From Hypericum androsaemum (taxonomy: Eukaryota > Streptophyta > Magnoliopsida > Malpighiales > Hypericaceae), in NCBI GenBank assembly GCA_963995505.1, contig OZ023185.1, forward strand, positions 20,533,691-20,597,690: DNA of 64,000 nt. The letters run 5' to 3'. Below the pieces are notes generated by a model. It saw only the letters and a list, made by a program, of their open reading frames with translations. It searched no databases and was not told the DNA's origin. Positions within the stretch are counted from its first letter, which is position 1, and every line of letters starts with the position of its first letter. Positions 34,046 through 44,349 of this stretch are shown piece after piece. The translations under genes were made by a program, and so were the position numbers.

Positions 34046-34324
34046 TGTTGGGATGGCGAGAAATAGGAAAGATTTATTTTCTATTCTTATTCTGACTAGG
34101 TTTTGGACTCCTAATCTGACCTAGATATGTTACTTGTACACCAAGGGTTTGTCTCTATATAAAGACATGTTACCCTAGGTTTTTTGTATGGCTTTGTGGC
34201 TCGAAAATTCATCAATAAAAGTTCTCCTTTCTCTCCGTGGAGGTAGGCATTAGGCCGAACCACGTTATCTCTTGCGTCCATGTTCTTTGCGGGTTTTTGT
34301 TCCCTAGTTGCTAAATTCCTAACA
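34046..34324 (+). repeat. 5' LTR of the gag-only element
   Basis: The 279-bp repeat begins TGTTGGGATGG and ends CCTAACA. It includes TCTATATAAAGACA as a TATA box near 34155 and an AATAAAAG signal near 34212. The closely similar partner is at 35727-35995. Confidence 0.9.
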
Positions 34325-34351
34325 AGTGGTATCAAGAGCTAAGGTTGGAGG

Positions 34352-35515
34352 ATGTCGAATCACGGCGCGAAGTTTGCTCTTGTGAAGTTCGATGGTTCAT
34401 TGAATTTCGGGTTATGGCAAAGGCGTGTCAGAGATCTCCTCGTGCAGCAAGGGATGGTTATCGCACTCTTGGAGAAGAAGTCCGAGAAGATGGAGGAGCA
34501 AGAGTGGAAAGAGTTGGAGGCTAAGGCAGTAGCGAAGATTCGCTTGTACTTGGCGGATGATGAGGAGCCACCAGCTGGGTTGTGGAAGAGGATCCAGGTC
34601 GGAGTCAAAGAAGTTCAATGGAAGTGGTTTCAAGTGCGGAGAAGGGCACATGAAGGGGACTATCCAGGACGAACTAGGGATCAAGACAACGAGGAGGGAT
34701 TGGCATCCACAACCATGGCCACATATTCAGACGGGTCGGATGGTGACTGGCTTTCTGTCTTATCAAGTCCAATGCATCCTGGTAATCTCTTTTCAGTAGG
34801 GACCTTGGATTATAACAGTGATAGTTATAAAGGTATGCTAATGAAGGTGGAGAAGGATGCGATGGTAGGGATGAAGGGTGAAAGAAAATACCTACAAGTT
34901 AGTGAGGCACATTATTATAGATGGAGTCACATCAATGGGTATGAAGGAGTTGGCAAAAGCTCAGGTCATATGAGGTTGGTTCGTATGAGTGAGCAAAGGC
35001 TTAACATGAATGGTTTGAGTAGAGTTGGGATTCGCGGAGACATGGATAGCGAGCTATGGTTATTTCATGGAGGCATGGTTGGCAAGGAGCCATGGTTGTC
35101 TCGGAGAAATATTGTTAGCTGGGCCCCGCTATGGTTGTCTAAAGGGAAGTGCACGTCAAAGGTGTTGGGTAGGTTTTGCATGGGGAATGCGAAGCCGTTG
35201 TTAACACCACGCGCGGATCGGGTATCTCACTCAAGGTCGAATGATGGAGTTCGAGGCATGTCGAGGGTTCTACTTAGTGGAACAAAAGGTTGCCCTTTGT
35301 ATGCTATGACATTTAGCATTGGTTTGAGGCAAGAAGATCCAGCGGAAAAGCAGTTCGAGGTTGCGGAGCATGGGGCTGACCGAAAAATAGAGGACGTGTC
35401 TATTGGTCGCAAGGTTGCTTCAGCAGGTAGACTTGCTAGTTGGGGTTCAATGGAGATTGGAGGAAATAGGCCAAGCAAGCTCAGAAGCTCGAGTTTGGGG
35501 GCTGGCTCCAAGTGA
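34352..35515 (+). CDS. Partial Copia Gag-like protein of the gag-only element
   Basis: The 387-codon frame starts 12 bases after the primer site. Residues 1-80 match the Copia gag N-terminus (KFDGSLNFGLWQRRVRDLL, then EWKELEAKAVAKIRLYLADD). The next part has lost the central gag region. Reading one base over, a zinc-knuckle remnant (KCGEGH) is visible. Residues about 130-190 resemble the protease-to-integrase linker of Copia (NLFSVGTLDYNSDSYKGMLM, then GMKGERKYLQ). The rest, about 190-387, I do not recognise. No protease active site is present. Whether the protein is made or packaged is unknown. Confidence 0.65.
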   Translation: MSNHGAKFALVKFDGSLNFGLWQRRVRDLLVQQGMVIALLEKKSEKMEEQEWKELEAKAVAKIRLYLADDEEPPAGLWKRIQVGVKEVQWKWFQVRRRAHEGDYPGRTRDQDNEEGLASTTMATYSDGSDGDWLSVLSSPMHPGNLFSVGTLDYNSDSYKGMLMKVEKDAMVGMKGERKYLQVSEAHYYRWSHINGYEGVGKSSGHMRLVRMSEQRLNMNGLSRVGIRGDMDSELWLFHGGMVGKEPWLSRRNIVSWAPLWLSKGKCTSKVLGRFCMGNAKPLLTPRADRVSHSRSNDGVRGMSRVLLSGTKGCPLYAMTFSIGLRQEDPAEKQFEVAEHGADRKIEDVSIGRKVASAGRLASWGSMEIGGNRPSKLRSSSLGAGSK

Positions 35516-35726
35516 TTGAACAAAAGGTGAAGAGAAAGTTGAGATGGTCTTATTGATGCAGTTATCTATAGTCCGAGATGGAGTCGGTGGAGTCGGTGGA
35601 GTCGGATTGGTTTTGCAAGATTTCTTGGTTCTTCATGGGGCGGTGTTTTGTCAAGGTGGAGTTTGTTGAAGTTCGGGTGAAGCTTCATGGTTCTTCCACG
35701 AGATGATTTCTCGCCAAGGTGGAGAT

Positions 35727-35995
35727 TGTTAGGATGGCGAGAAATATGAAAGATTTATTTCCTATTCCTATTCTGACTAGATCTTGGACTCCTAGATAGG
35801 TTACTTGTGCACCAAGGGTTTGTCTCTATATAAAGCCATGTTACCTTAGGTTTTTTGTATGACTTTGTGGCTCGAAAACTCATCAATAAAAGTTCTCCTT
35901 TCTCTCCGTAGAGGTAGGCATTAGGCCGAACCACGTTATCTCTTGCATCCATGTTCTTTGCGCGGTTTATTCTCTAAGTTGCTGAATTCATAACA
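35727..35995 (+). repeat. 3' LTR of the gag-only element
   Basis: The 269-bp partner of 34046-34324 is preceded by the purine tract at about 35716-35726 and followed by the CTATT duplication. It lacks about ten bases relative to the 5' copy, mainly around the CCTAATCTGACCTAGATATG stretch. Confidence 0.9.
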
Positions 35996-36000
35996 CTATT

Positions 36001-39000
36001 AATTAATTCTGCATCCTATAATTGCAAAATGGAAATGGGAATCTTGGAAAAATGACAAAAGGAACGTGTATTTATTGTGTGACTTTCATGGAATTTTGTC
36101 AATTTCTTGCCACGCGTACCATGAGTGTTTATTTTTTTAAAAGGTAAATTTGTATACTATATTTATAATTGCCCGATATTGAATCTTGAATTTTTCTAAA
36201 TTTGTCAATGCTTTGAATCATTAGATTATACGTCATTTGGCCACGAGTGCCTCAGTTAACCATCAATATCATGCGGTGGTGGTGGTACGTATATTAAAGG
36301 ACCGAAGGAATCATGCGTTTTTCGACAAACAATCAAACTTGAAATAACGAAGTAACATGCTTCTTTGGATAACACCAGTAGCCCATCAGATTTGGGAATT
36401 GTACGGATTTCCTCCTTCATCCTATTTAAAAAGGGGAGCGCCCTGCAAAAAGTTTGTAGCGCTAGAATCATATTCGTCACCCACTAAAAAGTGTTTGTTC
36501 ACACACGCACATCTTATTAATGTACACATAGGATACAATTTTGTAATAACGAATTTCTCAATACTCAAACTTGATATATTTGATAATCCTTTCATGAGTT
36601 AATTTACGTGTTTGGTGGCAGTTAAGCGAATAACTAATGTGCCATATTTTTGCTAGTTCCTTTCATTGTTTTTCTTCTCGGCGGTAAGATATGATCGGTG
36701 ATGTGCGTTTCCCCATCTTTCAAACTGACAATATAAAGATCAAAGGGTACACGCTGTCAATCACTATCTACGCTAAAATTCAGATTGATTTCCTTGGACC
36801 GTCTTCTTCGAGTCACATAACATGTACCCTTGTCACTCGGTGGGACCCTTTCAATTAAGGTCATGTCAGTACAATTTCCACCGACTAAGTACGTACAAGC
36901 TAAGCCTAATTTCCCGTCACTAATTCATACATCGATAAATTACGTTCAACTTCTGAGCTGCCAATCACCCAAGACCATGAGAAAATTACGGATCATTTGT
37001 CTCTCTTATTGCACCAAAATGACAAATTTTGTTAATCTACCGATTACGATCAAAATTAGATCACAGTCGATTATGAGTAACTTTTTTTTGAGGGATTATG
37101 AGTAACTTTTCTAGTAGTGCCTATTCTGCTGAAATATAGTAAATCTGACTGCTAATATGTACAGATTCCGACCTAGATTTTGTGTGCCTTGGTCTAGGAC
37201 AAGGAATCGTTTTCGTTTGACAAGAACAGACAAAATCTTTATTAATACTCGATATGCATTACTACAATTATTTTGACATGCATGTACTTGAACAGAATTA
37301 GAAGAAATCTCTCTCATTTTTCCATTAAACATGCTGTCTTTACGTATCTACACTATTCGTCTTCTTCCTTGTAGCTACAGTTGGGTGGGTATCGCAGTGT
37401 TATCGATGGTGTTCTTTTTCCCCGAGACCAGCGACTGCAAATCGTGGTTATCGGTATGGGAGTGTGGGTAGAACATCACTAGTTGCTGAATAATTTCGCT
37501 GGTAATATGGGTAGATTGCTCTAGGTTTTGTATCGGGTTGCTAGCTGTGCAACCTGTATACTAATCTATCCATGTACTTGTACTTTGTATCTTGGACCTT
37601 TCATGGAGTAATATGCTTAGACTTTTACAACAACAAAAATTTACATCTAATTTCGATTCCAAACGTGACAGGTCACATAAATTAAATTACAACTCCAAGT
37701 TTGACGATATCTTTTATCACTTAAATAAGATCTTATATACGAAATGGACCGACGGATCACATCAATTGACTTGGATTCACAAGGCGTTAAATGGTTGGTC
37801 CCATTTATGGAGAATTGCATGCATCTATCTCATCAAGATAACATGATTCTCTTAAATACTATGCCGCCCCAGAATCTCTTTAGAACTTTGTAATTGTTTA
37901 GTGAACACTTCTTCAAGTGGTATTCGAATTTTGAGCCGTAGGTAAATTCAACACTCCACGATAACTGAAGAATCTGATTAAGAAATTATTAGGCTGGGTT
38001 GATGAGTTCCGTACAATTATTCCTTAATTACATTGAAACCCACTTAGTCTCGTATGTTGACTAAATTTCGGTGCAATACTGTACCGCTTAAGAATGCAGT
38101 AGTGTTTATCTAAATTGGTAAAAGCAAACATTCCATGTTATCATTAGCTAGACCTAGCATGTCGATCAACAAAGTCAGTCCAATTGGGAAAACATTTGAT
38201 TACATAGGCCAAACTTCATTTTAGTACAACATAGTTTGGTATTTTTCTACTTTAGTACAACATGGTCAGAAATTTTAAAATAAGATGACTAAGCTTTTCA
38301 CGGTTGATACTTTGGTGATACCCACTTAACCATCGTTTGTTTAGCTTCCTCGTGTTAAGTCACATCATGTAACTTTGTCCACGAATACACTGACGTTGCA
38401 AGCTTAAAGAACATATAAGAATATGTTACTACTTTTGTTACGCGTTAAATCTCTCTAGGAGCAACTCGAGGAGAGCTAACTTCTAAACAACCTAACTCTA
38501 GAGAGTTTTAGAGAATTTTTTTATATCAAGATTCAACACCTTAATAAGCAAGTTCATTAAAAATGGCCAAAAGCCCTTTCTCTGTCCATTGTTTGTCTAT
38601 ATGACTAAGACAAAAGAGGATATAAAATTTGCCACAGATGGGCCTTACTAGGAAAGAACAAAAATAATTCAGCCCATAGCCTTCAACTAAACAAAATAAG
38701 GATAACTCTTGTTATGCTTGATTTGGCTCGGCCCAATCTTGTACTCACAACCCCTTCTCCTGCCCGAGAGCAAAATCACCAAATTTATCTTCACCAAGCT
38801 CTTAGTTTTCCCCTCCTTAATTGAACAACCATGCTGCTTCAATTTAGCCATGCAACAATTTTACCATTCATTAACTCCTTAATATTTAAAATTCCAAATC
38901 ATATCCTAAGCTTAACTAAATTAATCAGAAAATGGCTAGCAAACTATTGGTCTGTGACATTATGTGCCTCCCTGGGGCCTGTGTCACGAAGCCCATCAGG

Positions 39001-39491
39001 CCCAAATAAAAATCCATGATCTTATTCTATCAAAATCTTGTTCCCCGATCCATCTCCTTTGAATCGTCTTGGGTTTTGATAGGAAAGAAAGAGAGAGAAT
39101 CTTTGTTCGTATATACCATTGTCGGAATTTGTGATTCATGACTGGATTAGATTCTTCAAAAATTGGATGTTAAATTGTCCGAAAACAAATTAAATAGGAT
39201 TCAAAATTTTTAAAATTCGAATGATTCGAGTCGTATTATATTTAAATGCCTCCGTGAGGTGTTAGAAAATTAAAAAAAATAAAATCTTGTCGTTTTGCTT
39301 TAAAAATTTCAAAAAACGACAAGATCCCGCTGGAGCCCACGCACTAAACCCCTCAACGTCTGCCACGTGGCATCCCGCCTCCGTCGTCTGCTGCCTCACG
39401 TTTTTTTTCCTCCCCACAAAAAAGTCAAAGCTTGCTCCCAATAGAAACTTGACCACCGAATCTGAAAGAAAGAGCATCGCTGGGTCGGAAG
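36001..39491. other. Non-coding remainder of copy B and upstream region of the CNNM/DUF21 gene
   Basis: Up to 38315 the DNA aligns with copy A. Beyond that, only short stretches match, for example CGAAGCCCATCAGGCCCAAATAA at 38986. I see no gene. The last 200 bp before 39492 includes a purine-rich and ACGTGGCA-containing stretch (CTGCCACGTGGCATCC near 39361) and probably holds the promoter and leader of the downstream gene. Confidence 0.5.
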
Positions 39492-42400
39492 ATGATGATG
39501 CAGGAGATAAATGCGGCGGCGCGGACGCTGGCGGCGGAGATATCATTCGGAACGACGTCGTGGTTCCTATACGCGGGGCTGTCGTGCTTCCTTGTGCTGT
39601 TCGCGGGTATCATGTCCGGCTTGACCCTCGGCCTCATGTCCCTTAGCCTCGTCGACCTGGAGATCCTCGAGCGCAGCGGCTCCTCCGACCAGAAGAAGCA
39701 AGCCGGTAACTATCTTTTATCTTTCCCCGAACCAACCTGGATTAGTCGGTTAAAGTTCCGATCTTTTTCATTGTTAAAAAAAAAAAACAAAGTAGATGTG
39801 ACCTCCCGGGCATGGATCCCATCCCAGTACCTTTTTCCAGGCCTAAAGTTTCTATTTTTTTTTCTTCCAGAAACGATAAAACTTAAGCCCAATACTGTCC
39901 TGGAACCTGTCTAAAGTTACTATCTTTGATCAATGGTTTTTGTGGGTTTTTGGCATAATTGAAGCGGCAATTCTTCCGGTGGTCAAGAAGCAGCACCAGC
40001 TACTGGTGACTCTCCTTCTTTGTAATGCGGCTGCTATGGAGGTGGGGTTCTGTGTCTTTGTGCTTTTATGGGTTGTTTTGGCTGAAAGATTGGATCTTTA
40101 TTGAAGCATCATGGTTATTGGGTTTGGAATGCTTGCTTTGAACTAATGTGCAGGCTCTTCCCATCTATTTGGACAAGCTTTTCAACCAATATGTGGCTAT
40201 AGTGCTCTCCGTCACGTTTGTTCTGTTATTTGGCGAGGTTAGTGTGTGAGCGTGCAAGTGTTTGCGATGGCATTTTGATTCTGGGATTGCCAAGTGAGTT
40301 GGATTTGCTCTAATCAGGTTATCCCGCAAGCGACGTGCTCTAGATATGGGCTTGCAGTGGGCGCAAATTTAGCGTGGCTCGTGAGGATCCTGATGGTCAT
40401 TTGCTATCCGATCGCGTATCCTATTGGGAAGGTAATTGTGGGTCGAGAATTAAGTTTTTAGTTGCAGAACTACAAGTTGTCGAGTACAAGTAGACTGTAT
40501 GAACGGGTAGCAGTAGCATATGGAAGAACAATCTAGCGCTGTGGCAGCTCAAGAATGTAGGGATGCACTCTTTGTGCAGAAAACATGCACATATTGAAGC
40601 TTCATAAATTTGACTAGCCGTCTGCCTGTGTGACAATAATCTGCTTCTCATTAATGATCGACAAGTAAACCGTTCTTTGACTGGCTTGCCTATGGCCTGC
40701 TTTTTTCATTCTTTCTCTTGTCTCTGTTCTCTGGAATGCATTTCAGATCCTGGACTGGGTATTAGGACATGACAATGCAATGTTTAGGAGAGCTCAGTTG
40801 AAAGCCCTTGTCTCAATTCATGGTCAGGAGGTAAAGTACCGATGTGGCTCTGATATGGGAATTAAGTTTCGCCTCAAAAGAGAGATGGATGCTGTATCCA
40901 TGGACATCACTGCTTCTCAGTTATCTTTTTGATAATTCCTTATCCTTTAGGCTGGCAAGGGAGGTGAACTCACGCATGATGAGACAACAATCATCAGTGG
41001 AGCTCTGGACCTAACTGAAAAGGTATGCTACATAATGTTCGAGTATTATGAAGCGGATACAATTGTCTCCATTCTCTGTTATCCAACCTTTTTGAATGTA
41101 ATTGTTGAACCACTTGGATTATATAGAACAATGTAAGAAAGTTGCTTACCTGATTTCCTTAATGCCGCAATCCAGATGCATGATGTGTATCCGAAACTGT
41201 TTTGAAACTTAGAAGTCCGTTCACGGGACTGCTGTACGCGGATGTGTTTTCTGGCATTATGTTGGTTTTTCTTTACCTTATAAATTCTACTAGCAAATAA
41301 AGCTACAGTATACGATCTGAGAGATAACTGTTTCAATTAACAGATCTTGTTTCAGAAACTACTTCCTAAAAATTGCTTTTAGTTGTTGTTAACTTTGTCC
41401 TTTTATGGTGTAATTCTGAGCAGACTGCTGAAGAGGCTATGACACCCATTGAATCTACTTTCTCGTTGGACGTTAACTCAAAGTTGGACTGGTTAGTGTT
41501 GCTCTCGTTCCTTCTTTTACTTTTCATCAATCTGGAGTTTGTTTATATAGTTCTTGCAGTATAATACAGTTCAATACTCATATCATATTATTAAGTTTAG
41601 CTCTGAGCTTTTCCCCTGTCCTAATAACTCACTGGTACATACTTTGTCTTCTGGATGAAATTTACCTATTTGTCACGCTTATATTTCTCTTCATCATGCT
41701 GGTGGCCCAGGGAGGCAATGGGAAAGGTTTTAGCTAGAGGTCACAGCCGAGTTCCTGTTTATTCCGGGAACCCAAAGAACATTATCGGACTTCTACTGGT
41801 TCGCTTTCAACATCAGTATATTTTTATTTTTAGCGAGTCTGTGTGTTTTGTATGCTAACTGAGTTTTTTCATAGGTGAAAAGTCTTCTTACTGTACGGCC
41901 TGAAACAGAAACGCCAGTCAGTGCTGTTTCAATCAGGAGGATTCCAAGGTCTGGCTGTTTTTCTTCTTCTTTTTCTAATTTGGGTATGCAATGTTCTTTA
42001 CAGTGAGATAATTTTTCCAGGGTCCCTTCTGACATGCCTCTCTATGATATACTCAACGAGTTTCAAAAGGGTAGCAGTCATATGGCAGCTGTTGTGAGAG
42101 CCAAAGGGAAAATCAAGGCTCTCCCACCAACGACTGATGGAGACAGAGACGAGGGAAACGGGGTGACGGGCAGGGATTCACATTTGACTGCTCCTTTGTT
42201 GTCCAAGCCAGATGTTGTTGTTGTCGACATCGATAAGGCTTCGGGGATAACGGGTTCATACAGGCAGGCTACAAATGGATCGCTCCAAATGACTGATGAT
42301 ATAGAAGACGGTGAGGTCATTGGTATTATCACCTTGGAAGACGTATTTGAAGAACTTCTGCAGGTAGGAGAAGGCCCGAAGCACCCGCCTTTAATACTTG

Positions 42401-43061
42401 CATGGTTTCATGTGATGACAAAAGATATTCTTGATATTACAGGAGGAGATCGTGGATGAGACTGATGAATACGTTGATGTACATAAAAGGTACTAGGATG
42501 TTGCAGCACTTGTTACCTATTGAACTCTGATGCCAGGAAAGATTGAAAATGAGATTTACCTTAAATCATTTCTGCAGAATACGAGTGGCAGCAGCAGCTG
42601 CAGCGTCACAAGTGGCGAGGGCTCCATCATCCCGGAGATTAATAGCCAATAAAGCAGCTGTAAGTTGAACTTCATCCAACTTGAAGCATGGATATTCAGG
42701 ATCCATGCCCCCCTAATTTTCTGTCTTTTCCAATTGCTCATCGCTTTTTAATAATGAGGATGGATCAAAGTTTCCTTCACGGAATTAGCAACATTGTTGA
42801 GGAGGTAAAAAAAGAAAGACGATGACGATAATTTTCAAAACCAAAACTCATCTTCACAAGTACTGCCTATCATATGATCTTGTTAATCAGAGAGAAGTTA
42901 TTGCTACCCAAGCATAATGTTCGTCTCTTCTTCTACTTTCGCAGGGAGGGCAGAGTAAACCGGGGCAGACCGCCACCACTCCGAGGAAATCCGATCAGGA
43001 TTCAAGCACCCCAAGATCACAGGGAACAGCAGGGGAGCCTCTTCTTGGAAACAGGCGATGA
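39492..43061 (+). CDS. CNNM/DUF21 and CBS domain membrane protein (CBSDUF1-like)
   Basis: Thirteen exons give 487 residues: 39492-39705, 39965-40041, 40154-40237, 40318-40431, 40747-40830, 40951-41022, 41424-41491, 41711-41798, 41875-41948, 42021-42363, 42443-42489, 42578-42659 and 42945-43061. The family (cyclin M/CorC type) consists of membrane proteins linked to magnesium or other divalent-cation handling; the plant members are little studied. Residues about 25-190 form the DUF21 transmembrane domain ([41 protein letters not shown]). Two CBS motifs follow ([15 protein letters not shown].. [20 protein letters not shown], and [20 protein letters not shown]) with a long Asp/Gly-rich insert between. 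The tail is Ala-rich then Gln/Thr/Ser-rich ([18 protein letters not shown]). Closest by recollection is At4g14240. An orphan copy of exon 1 lies 6.8 kb upstream. Confidence 0.92.
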
Positions 43062-43922
43062 AAGCAATACATGTTTGCTTCTCATATTCTAGCAATGACC
43101 TTTCTCCTATCATATGCCAATTTTGTCATGCCGTGCCACCAGCATAATCAATTGCTTATAGTTTTCCAGAGTTGATCTGCAAACTTGATTATATTTTGTT
43201 TATCTTCGAAGTACCATCATCCTGTACAGGTCAGGTCGATCAGATATTTGTTAGTAGTTGCAGCAAAACATTGCAATTTTTTACGAGGGGTCTACCTACA
43301 AACTTCTTAGCATGCCAAGCAATGCCCTTCAGAAATTCTCTTGCCATTGAGCTCAATTTCCTCTTGATAATTTCGAGATGCCCTTCAAACAAAGTTTGTC
43401 TGGAAGAAATTTGCACATCATCTAACCGCTTCACGTCGATATCATGTTAGAATCTCGAAATCCAACCAAAATCTTAAGACTATGGATATGTGATTTTACC
43501 ACGTTCGCAACTAGTCATGCGATAATTTCAAGATTATCAGCTGATTAAAGCTTTACCACTTGTAAAAAAAGGTTTACCACTTTCATCTAGTGTACAATTA
43601 CAAGTTAACACAACATTGATGCATTTAGCAAATCATACAACTGCGGCAATCAACTGTAATTCCCAACAGTTCACAGAAGTTGAGCCTAACTACTTTCTTT
43701 TTGCTGCTCTCTGTACAGCTTCCATTCGATTCTTTGCCATTGTAGGCCTCTTGTTGTGCATGTTTCTCTGCAACCATATTCGAACAGAAACTCCATTATC
43801 AACTGCTTACTTCCTCCCTAAGCGACCATATATCCACACGCATCACGATCATCCCCGATAGATTCACAGCTCATGGACAGTGTGTATCGTATTCGTGTAT
43901 ATCTTGCTCGTACGATGGGCGG
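43062..43922. other. Intergenic DNA between convergent CNNM/DUF21 and DVL genes
   Basis: This stretch presumably holds the two 3' UTRs. I see no gene or repeat in it. Confidence 0.4.
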
Positions 43923-44069
43923 CTACTGATCGTTCCAGCTCAGTAGAATCATGGTGCATCTCCATACGATGTACAGTCTCGTCCTCCGCTCCCCGATGAG
44001 CCTCGAGCACCGTTTCAACGATCCGAACCTCGGGACCTGTGTCCTCATCATGGGAGACTTTCCTGCCAT
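43923..44069 (-). CDS. DVL/ROTUNDIFOLIA4-like small peptide, 48 residues
   Basis: A 49-codon frame on the minus strand from ATG 44069 to TAG 43923 encodes a basic 48-residue peptide. Its last 30 residues match the DVL/RTFL domain: LKRCSRLIGERR followed by RTRLYIVWRCTMILLSWND. Family hallmarks present are the basic N-half, RLYI, the Arg-Cys pair, a hydrophobic stretch and the terminal W-N-D. DVL/ROT4 peptides are plant-specific, plasma-membrane associated, and restrict cell proliferation along the proximodistal axis, altering organ shape when overproduced. A larger frame of 161 codons overlaps it in another phase but has no family match. A TATA box 134 bp upstream fits this start and not the larger frame. 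Which family member it is cannot be told by eye. Confidence 0.88.
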   Translation of the reverse strand: MAGKSPMMRTQVPRFGSLKRCSRLIGERRTRLYIVWRCTMILLSWNDQ

Positions 44070-44202
44070 CTATGAATCTTGTACTCTCCTCTTCCCGGCT
44101 CGAATATGTATTGGTTGGCGTGAATGAGTGAGTGGATACAGATGGTTTTGGTAGCTCTAGGTTGTTGTATACGTTTTGAAGAAACAAGTGCGGGATCATG
44201 AG

Positions 44203-44211
44203 CTTATATAG
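44203..44211 (-). promoter_or_regulatory. TATA box of the DVL-like gene
   Basis: On the minus strand CTATATAAG lies 134 bp before the DVL-like ATG. A start of transcription about 30 bp downstream (near 44175) would give a leader of about 105 bases. Confidence 0.65.
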
Positions 44212-44349
44212 ACAAGTGGAATAACGAGGTTCGTGCAGTGTAGGCGTAGATGAGTACAATAGTAGAGGAGACATTATTTGCTTTGGGTTTAGGACACAAC
44301 TGGAAGTGATAAGGTGGGGCTCTAGGTTGTCTCCTCGCCAAATCACCAT

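Larger units (their letters stand above)
34046..35995 (+). mobile_element. Non-autonomous gag-only LTR element (TR-GAG-like, Copia-derived)
   Basis: This compact 1950-bp element has LTRs at 34046-34324 and 35727-35995, TG..CA ends, perfect 5-bp target duplications CTATT (34041-34045 and 35996-36000), primer site TGGTATCAAGAGC at 34327-34339 and a purine tract AAGGTGGAGAT just before the 3' LTR. Its single 387-codon open frame contains a Copia gag start and a scrambled protease remnant. Integrase, RT and RNase H are absent. It must have been moved by another element's proteins. The solo LTR at 32278 belongs to a related family. Confidence 0.9.
33947..39740 (+). repeat. Segmental duplication copy B (interrupted)
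   Basis: This is the direct partner of copy A, with matched pieces in the same order (33947-34045, 36001-36130, 36246-38315, about 38965-39105, 39492-39740). It contains the gag-only LTR element as an insertion and ends in the intact first exon of the CNNM/DUF21 gene. Copies A and B differ by many substitutions and indels, so the duplication predates both LTR insertions, each of which is present in one copy only. Confidence 0.75.

Noticed and set aside
43864..44349. 161-codon minus-strand open frame
   Set aside because: Its start lies upstream of the TATA box at 44203-44211 and I see no family resemblance. A DVL-like frame in another phase explains the region better.
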